In this document: positions 7,401 to 9,948 of the stretch, piece after piece
Layout of the letters: every line of letters starts with the position of its first letter
Position numbering within the stretch: position 1 is the first letter of the stretch
Origin: Candidatus Sulfotelmatobacter sp.
GTDB lineage: Bacteria; Acidobacteriota; Terriglobia; Terriglobales; Acidobacteriaceae
Direction of reading: 5' to 3'
DNA: 9,948 bases
NCBI GenBank assembly: GCA_030037575.1
Contig: JASHRB010000313.1
Coordinates: 1-9,948 of the forward strand
Program-made: the position numbers and the translations under genes
Notes under the pieces: model-generated
What the model was told of the DNA's origin: nothing
Seen by the model: the letters and a program-made list of their open reading frames with translations, nothing else
Database searches by the model: none

Positions 7401-7932
7401 GTCGCTCAGCGGCATCTTCAATGTGCACTCCGGATTCCCCTGGAGTCCGGTGGTGAGCGTGGCCAGCGGCAGCCTCTACTGTGGAACCTGCGGATACACG
7501 AGCCTATATCCGGCAGCCGAAATACCCGGTGCGGGAACGAGCACCCAAAATAGCGCTTTCAAAGGTCCGGTGAGTTCGAACTTCCCGCTGGGCGGGACGG
7601 CTTATTTTGTCATGCCCACCTACACCTCTTACAGCGGAACGGACTACGGAAACTCGCTTCCCCAAGCTCCCGGCGTTCACCGCAATTCGCTGAATCTTCC
7701 TGGCTACAGAGATGTCGATCTAACCTTGGCCAAAGGTTTTGGTTTCCCGAACAACAAAGTGCTGGGCGAGAACGCCAGACTCGAACTGCGGCTGGATGCC
7801 TACAACGTATTCAACAACTTGAACTTTAATCCCACCGACATCTCGAACATCGTCAGCAGCTCAAACTTCGGCACGATCGCCGGTGCTCTTACCGGTCGAG
7901 TGGTCACGATTGGAGGCCGCTTCAGCTTCTAG
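4491..7932 (+). CDS. Oar-like TonB-dependent outer-membrane receptor with carboxypeptidase-regulatory domain, frameshifted
   Basis: The product begins with a signal peptide (basic RHR, hydrophobic core, likely cleavage after VMQA at residue 26). A carboxypeptidase-regulatory beta-sandwich follows (about 28-115, GTVTDPQGASVSGAKATLVD and ASGLYQFNALP). Next comes a plug domain (about 120-240, with HLPSFGRDVL and SIDGIST), then a long beta-barrel that ends GGRFSF, the terminal Phe typical of outer-membrane proteins. Such receptors take up large substrates using TonB energy; the substrate here is unknown. The first frame stops at TGA 7179-7181, while the family sequence resumes one frame over as AGTNYNALLAELKHDFARQF. 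A single surplus base between 7130 and 7141, for example in TTT 7132-7134, would explain it and give about 1146 residues, a usual size for this acidobacterial family. Motifs are intact on both sides, favouring sequence error. It stands alone, with its own promoter candidate and ribosome-binding site. Confidence 0.9.
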
Positions 7933-7938
7933 AGATCG

Positions 7939-7960
7939 AGCCCGCCGGGTGCCTCGGGCT
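7939..7960 (+). terminator. Hairpin just after the receptor gene
   Basis: AGCCCG (7939-7944) and CGGGCT (7955-7960) pair as a perfect 6-bp GC-rich stem with a 10-nt loop, starting 7 nt after the stop codon. There is no T tract, so factor-independent termination is uncertain, but the position at the end of a long convergent transcript fits a 3'-end structure. Confidence 0.4.
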
Positions 7961-8119
7961 GGTGAATCGAAGCGATGGCGCTTTGCGCTTTTCCTTGCAC
8001 CGTCATAGAGTCATTCGAAACCTACCGCTTTTGCCCGGGCGTGCGGAACTGCCCAGGGTGGTCCATCACCATGCGTATACATCCTCGCTCGCGGACCGTG
8101 GAGCATCCACCGTTGAGAT

Positions 8120-8158
8120 CCAGATCAAATCGCTACCGGGGGCGTTTCTCAGATCTGG
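8120..8158 (-). terminator. Long imperfect hairpin at the 3' end of the response-regulator gene
   Basis: CCAGATC (8120-8126) pairs with GATCTGG (8152-8158). Inside, AAATCGC (8127-8133) pairs with GCGTTT (8142-8147) with one bulged base. On the minus strand the hairpin begins in the last codons of the response-regulator gene and spans its TGA. No U tract follows. A role in ending or stabilising the two-component transcript is likely but unproven. Apart from this and the hairpin at 7939-7960, I see nothing in the 216-bp convergent gap. Confidence 0.4.
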
Positions 8159-8802
8159 TCCCGGTACTGCTCTAAAACGATGCGCACCAATTGACTGCGT
8201 GTTCGCACTCCAGTCTTCGAAAAGAGCTGTTGCAGAGTGGACTTTACCGAGCCCTCGGAAACTCCGATCCGCGCCGCAATTTCCTTGTTTGCCAGACCCT
8301 CGAATACAAATGAGAGCACCTGCTGCTCTCGCTCGGTGAACCGTCTGGCTGCGCTGGACGGTGGGCTTGCCGATTTGCCCACCGAGGCCTGCAGTTGTTC
8401 CTGGTCCAGCCAGACCTTGCCGGCCATCACGTCACGGATTCCTTGTGCCAGCAACCCCGCAGAGTCGTGTTTGCGAAACACCCCGCAAATGCCGGAGCGG
8501 ATCAGCTCCGACACTGCTTCCGTATCCAGTCCTGCGGTAACCACGAGGATTTTCTCGTGGAATCCCTGTTCTTTGGCTAGTCGGAGAAATTCTCGGGCAT
8601 CCTGCTCCCCCAGATCATAATCGAGGAGCACCAGATCAATCGGCTTTCGCCGAAGGACCTGGAGGGCCTCGTCAATCGTCCCGCAATGAGCAACCACTTC
8701 AAACCCGGGCTCTGCGCCTAAAAGCCGACTTACACTTTCCCGAAATAAGGCGTGGTCGTCCAACAACAGAATGTGAACCGTCCGTTCCGCAGTTTTAGGC
8801 AT
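8149..8802 (-). CDS. NarL/FixJ-family response regulator
   Basis: This 217-residue DNA-binding regulator has a receiver domain at about 9-127, with D15/D16, phosphoacceptor Asp61 (VLLDYDLG), Thr89 and Lys111. A linker rich in Ser and Pro (143-150) leads to a LuxR-type helix-turn-helix at about 153-212, recognised by TEREQQVLSFVFEGLANKEI and IGVSEGSVKSTLQQLF. Both length and domain order are standard for the family. The start codon overlaps the end of the upstream kinase gene by 8 bases (ATGCCTAA), and a perfect AGGAGG lies 6 nt before it inside the kinase coding sequence, so the pair is translationally coupled. The kinase is therefore its likely phosphodonor. Its target promoters cannot be inferred, since nothing next to it in the window is arranged as an obvious regulon. 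Confidence 0.95.
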   Translation of the reverse strand: MPKTAERTVHILLLDDHALFRESVSRLLGAEPGFEVVAHCGTIDEALQVLRRKPIDLVLLDYDLGEQDAREFLRLAKEQGFHEKILVVTAGLDTEAVSELIRSGICGVFRKHDSAGLLAQGIRDVMAGKVWLDQEQLQASVGKSASPPSSAARRFTEREQQVLSFVFEGLANKEIAARIGVSEGSVKSTLQQLFSKTGVRTRSQLVRIVLEQYRDQI

Positions 8803-9948
8803 TTACTGCCTCCTGTGCGGCGACGTGAACCGGCAAGACCACGACGAAACAGCATCCTTCCAGTCTTGGCTCATAGGAGAGCTCACCGCCAAAACTGCGC
8901 ATGATCGCCCGGGAAACGTAGAGACCGAGGCCGCTGGACTTGGCCCCTCGCTGAAACGGCCTAAACAGGTTTTCGGGCGAGGCCACGCCGATGCCGGTGT
9001 CTTCGAATTGGATGACGACTGTTCCATTCTCCCCGCGGGCAGCGATGTGAAGGCGCTTTAATGCGCTGGACATCATAGCCCGCTGGCTGTTCTTGGCCAG
9101 ATTCAAGAAAACCTGAATCAGCCCGTAGCGGTCAGCCCAAACCAAGGGCAACGGATGCTGAATACTCCACTGCACATTGATGTCCGATTCGTGATAGGTG
9201 GCTTCAATCAGAATCCGCAACTCATCGAGCACGGAAGTGAGTTCGACCACTTCTCCATTCTGCGCCGGCGTGGAGCCCAGTTCCAATGCCGACATTCTCT
9301 CCAAACTTTGGATCAAGCCGCCCAGAGCCCGAAAGTCTTCATTGCTTTCAAGCTCCTTGATTCGCGACAAGTTTTTGTGGACAACCAGAACCGCCCCACT
9401 CAGGTTCCGGATTTCGTGCGCCACGGTACTCATTAGGATTCTCGTGTTCTTCAACAAATGATCGAGGCTTAGCTCCTCACGATTACGCAGGTCTTCGGAA
9501 AGATCCACGATGATCGCCGCCAACCGAGGGCCCGATATCGTGCTGTAAGTGGAAAACCAGACTCCGGCCAGAAACACTTCGCCGTCACTCCTTTGTCCCG
9601 TGCATTGCAGAGTGGTCCGAAAAACGCGCGAAGGTTGACTGTTTAGTACGGTTTGGAGGGCCGGAAGGTACGATCTGACCGGCTGACCTTGTAAGGGCGC
9701 CGAGCCGGGAGCGAGCAACTTCTGCGCCGCTTCATTGGCAAGCAGCACTTTCCCGTCCGAATCGATGGTAATGATGGCTGCGGGGCTGCTCTCGATGAGC
9801 GAACGCGATTGGTGTTCAGCGTCCTGGCGCATCCTGACTTGGTCTTCAAGTTCCTCGGCGTGCTTGAGGGCAATGCGCCGGTTGCGGACCATCTCGGAAA
9901 TGAACAGCCCCGTGCCCACAAATCCCGCCGAGCTAAATAGCAAGCGGA
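8795..9948 (-). CDS. PAS-domain sensor histidine kinase (N-terminus beyond window edge)
   Basis: The frame is open to the right edge; the first possible start inside the window is only a TTG at 9943, in the middle of what looks like a membrane helix (LLFSSAGFVGTGLFISEMV), so the true start lies outside. Numbered from that TTG, a coiled segment (about 20-47) leads to a PAS domain (about 48-150, SLIESSPAAIITIDSDGKVL). The H-box MSTVAHEIRNLSGA has His176 but no Pro after the Asn, unlike the common HELRNPL form. The ATPase domain has an N-box (NLAKNSQ, N285), G1 (EDTGIGV, D315), an F-box (FRPF) and G2 (SSGLGLYVSRAI). All residues needed for ATP binding and autophosphorylation are present. It is probably anchored in the inner membrane, with unseen membrane segments upstream. 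It overlaps the response-regulator gene by 8 bases, forming an operon. The signal sensed is unknown. Confidence 0.92.
   Translation of the reverse strand, partial: RLLFSSAGFVGTGLFISEMVRNRRIALKHAEELEDQVRMRQDAEHQSRSLIESSPAAIITIDSDGKVLLANEAAQKLLAPGSAPLQGQPVRSYLPALQTVLNSQPSRVFRTTLQCTGQRSDGEVFLAGVWFSTYSTISGPRLAAIIVDLSEDLRNREELSLDHLLKNTRILMSTVAHEIRNLSGAVLVVHKNLSRIKELESNEDFRALGGLIQSLERMSALELGSTPAQNGEVVELTSVLDELRILIEATYHESDINVQWSIQHPLPLVWADRYGLIQVFLNLAKNSQRAMMSSALKRLHIAARGENGTVVIQFEDTGIGVASPENLFRPFQRGAKSSGLGLYVSRAIMRSFGGELSYEPRLEGCCFVVVLPVHVAAQEAVNA
8809..8814 (-). promoter_or_regulatory. Perfect Shine-Dalgarno inside the kinase gene, serving the response regulator
   Basis: On the minus strand AGGAGG lies 6 nt before the ATG at 8802 and within the last codons of the kinase. 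It fixes the regulator's start and allows strong re-initiation after kinase translation ends 8 bases later. Confidence 0.85.

Noticed and set aside
7962..8339. A 125-codon plus-strand open frame in the convergent gap
   Set aside because: Its second half is antisense to the helix-turn-helix of the response regulator, no ribosome-binding site is evident, and the product resembles no known family.
1..9948. CRISPR array, insertion sequence, tRNA or rRNA genes
   Set aside because: I found no regularly spaced repeats, transposase-like reading frames, terminal inverted repeats or RNA-gene signatures.

Overview
The window looks like moderately high-GC chromosomal DNA from an acidobacterium (class Terriglobia or close relatives). 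The main clue is the very large Oar-like TonB-dependent receptor with an N-terminal carboxypeptidase-regulatory domain, a family greatly expanded in that phylum. The response regulator/thioredoxin-reductase-like fusion and the GH15 enzyme fit the same origin. This taxonomic call is an inference from gene content; no rRNA or marker gene is present.

Layout. (1) Positions 1-1969, minus strand: a two-gene operon. A 556-residue fusion of a response-regulator receiver, a glutaredoxin-like domain and a thioredoxin-reductase-like flavoprotein is followed, with no spacer at all (stop and start codons abut), by a cyclic-nucleotide-binding-fold protein that runs off the left edge. (2) Positions 1970-2367: a divergent intergenic region with promoter candidates and a possible 20-codon leader ORF whose stop overlaps the next start as ATGA. 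(3) Positions 2368-4184, plus strand: a GH15 glucoamylase/trehalase-type hydrolase, interrupted by one frameshift. (4) Positions 4185-4490: a spacer with a promoter candidate, hairpins, paired TTGCAA sites and a doubtful small minus-strand ORF. (5) Positions 4491-7932, plus strand: an Oar-like TonB-dependent outer-membrane receptor, also interrupted by one frameshift near its C-terminal quarter. (6) Positions 7933-8148: a convergent spacer with hairpins. (7) Positions 8149-9948, minus strand: a NarL/FixJ-type response regulator and its overlapping PAS-domain histidine kinase, which runs off the right edge.

How the parts may work together. The kinase and regulator at the right are a translationally coupled two-component pair. 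The left operon looks like a redox or signalling module in which a phosphorylatable receiver could gate a flavin oxidoreductase. That oxidoreductase lacks the usual CxxC redox centres, and its partner lacks the usual cAMP-contact glutamate. The GH15 enzyme and the receptor share a 16-bp motif (14 identities) upstream, a weak hint of co-regulation around oligosaccharide use.

Both broken genes keep their family motifs on each side of the break and need only a one-base correction in or near a short homopolymer. I therefore favour sequencing or assembly error over true pseudogenes. The most unusual items for follow-up are the CxxC-less receiver/flavoprotein fusion with its abutting cNMP-fold partner, and the leader ORF coupled to the GH15 gene.
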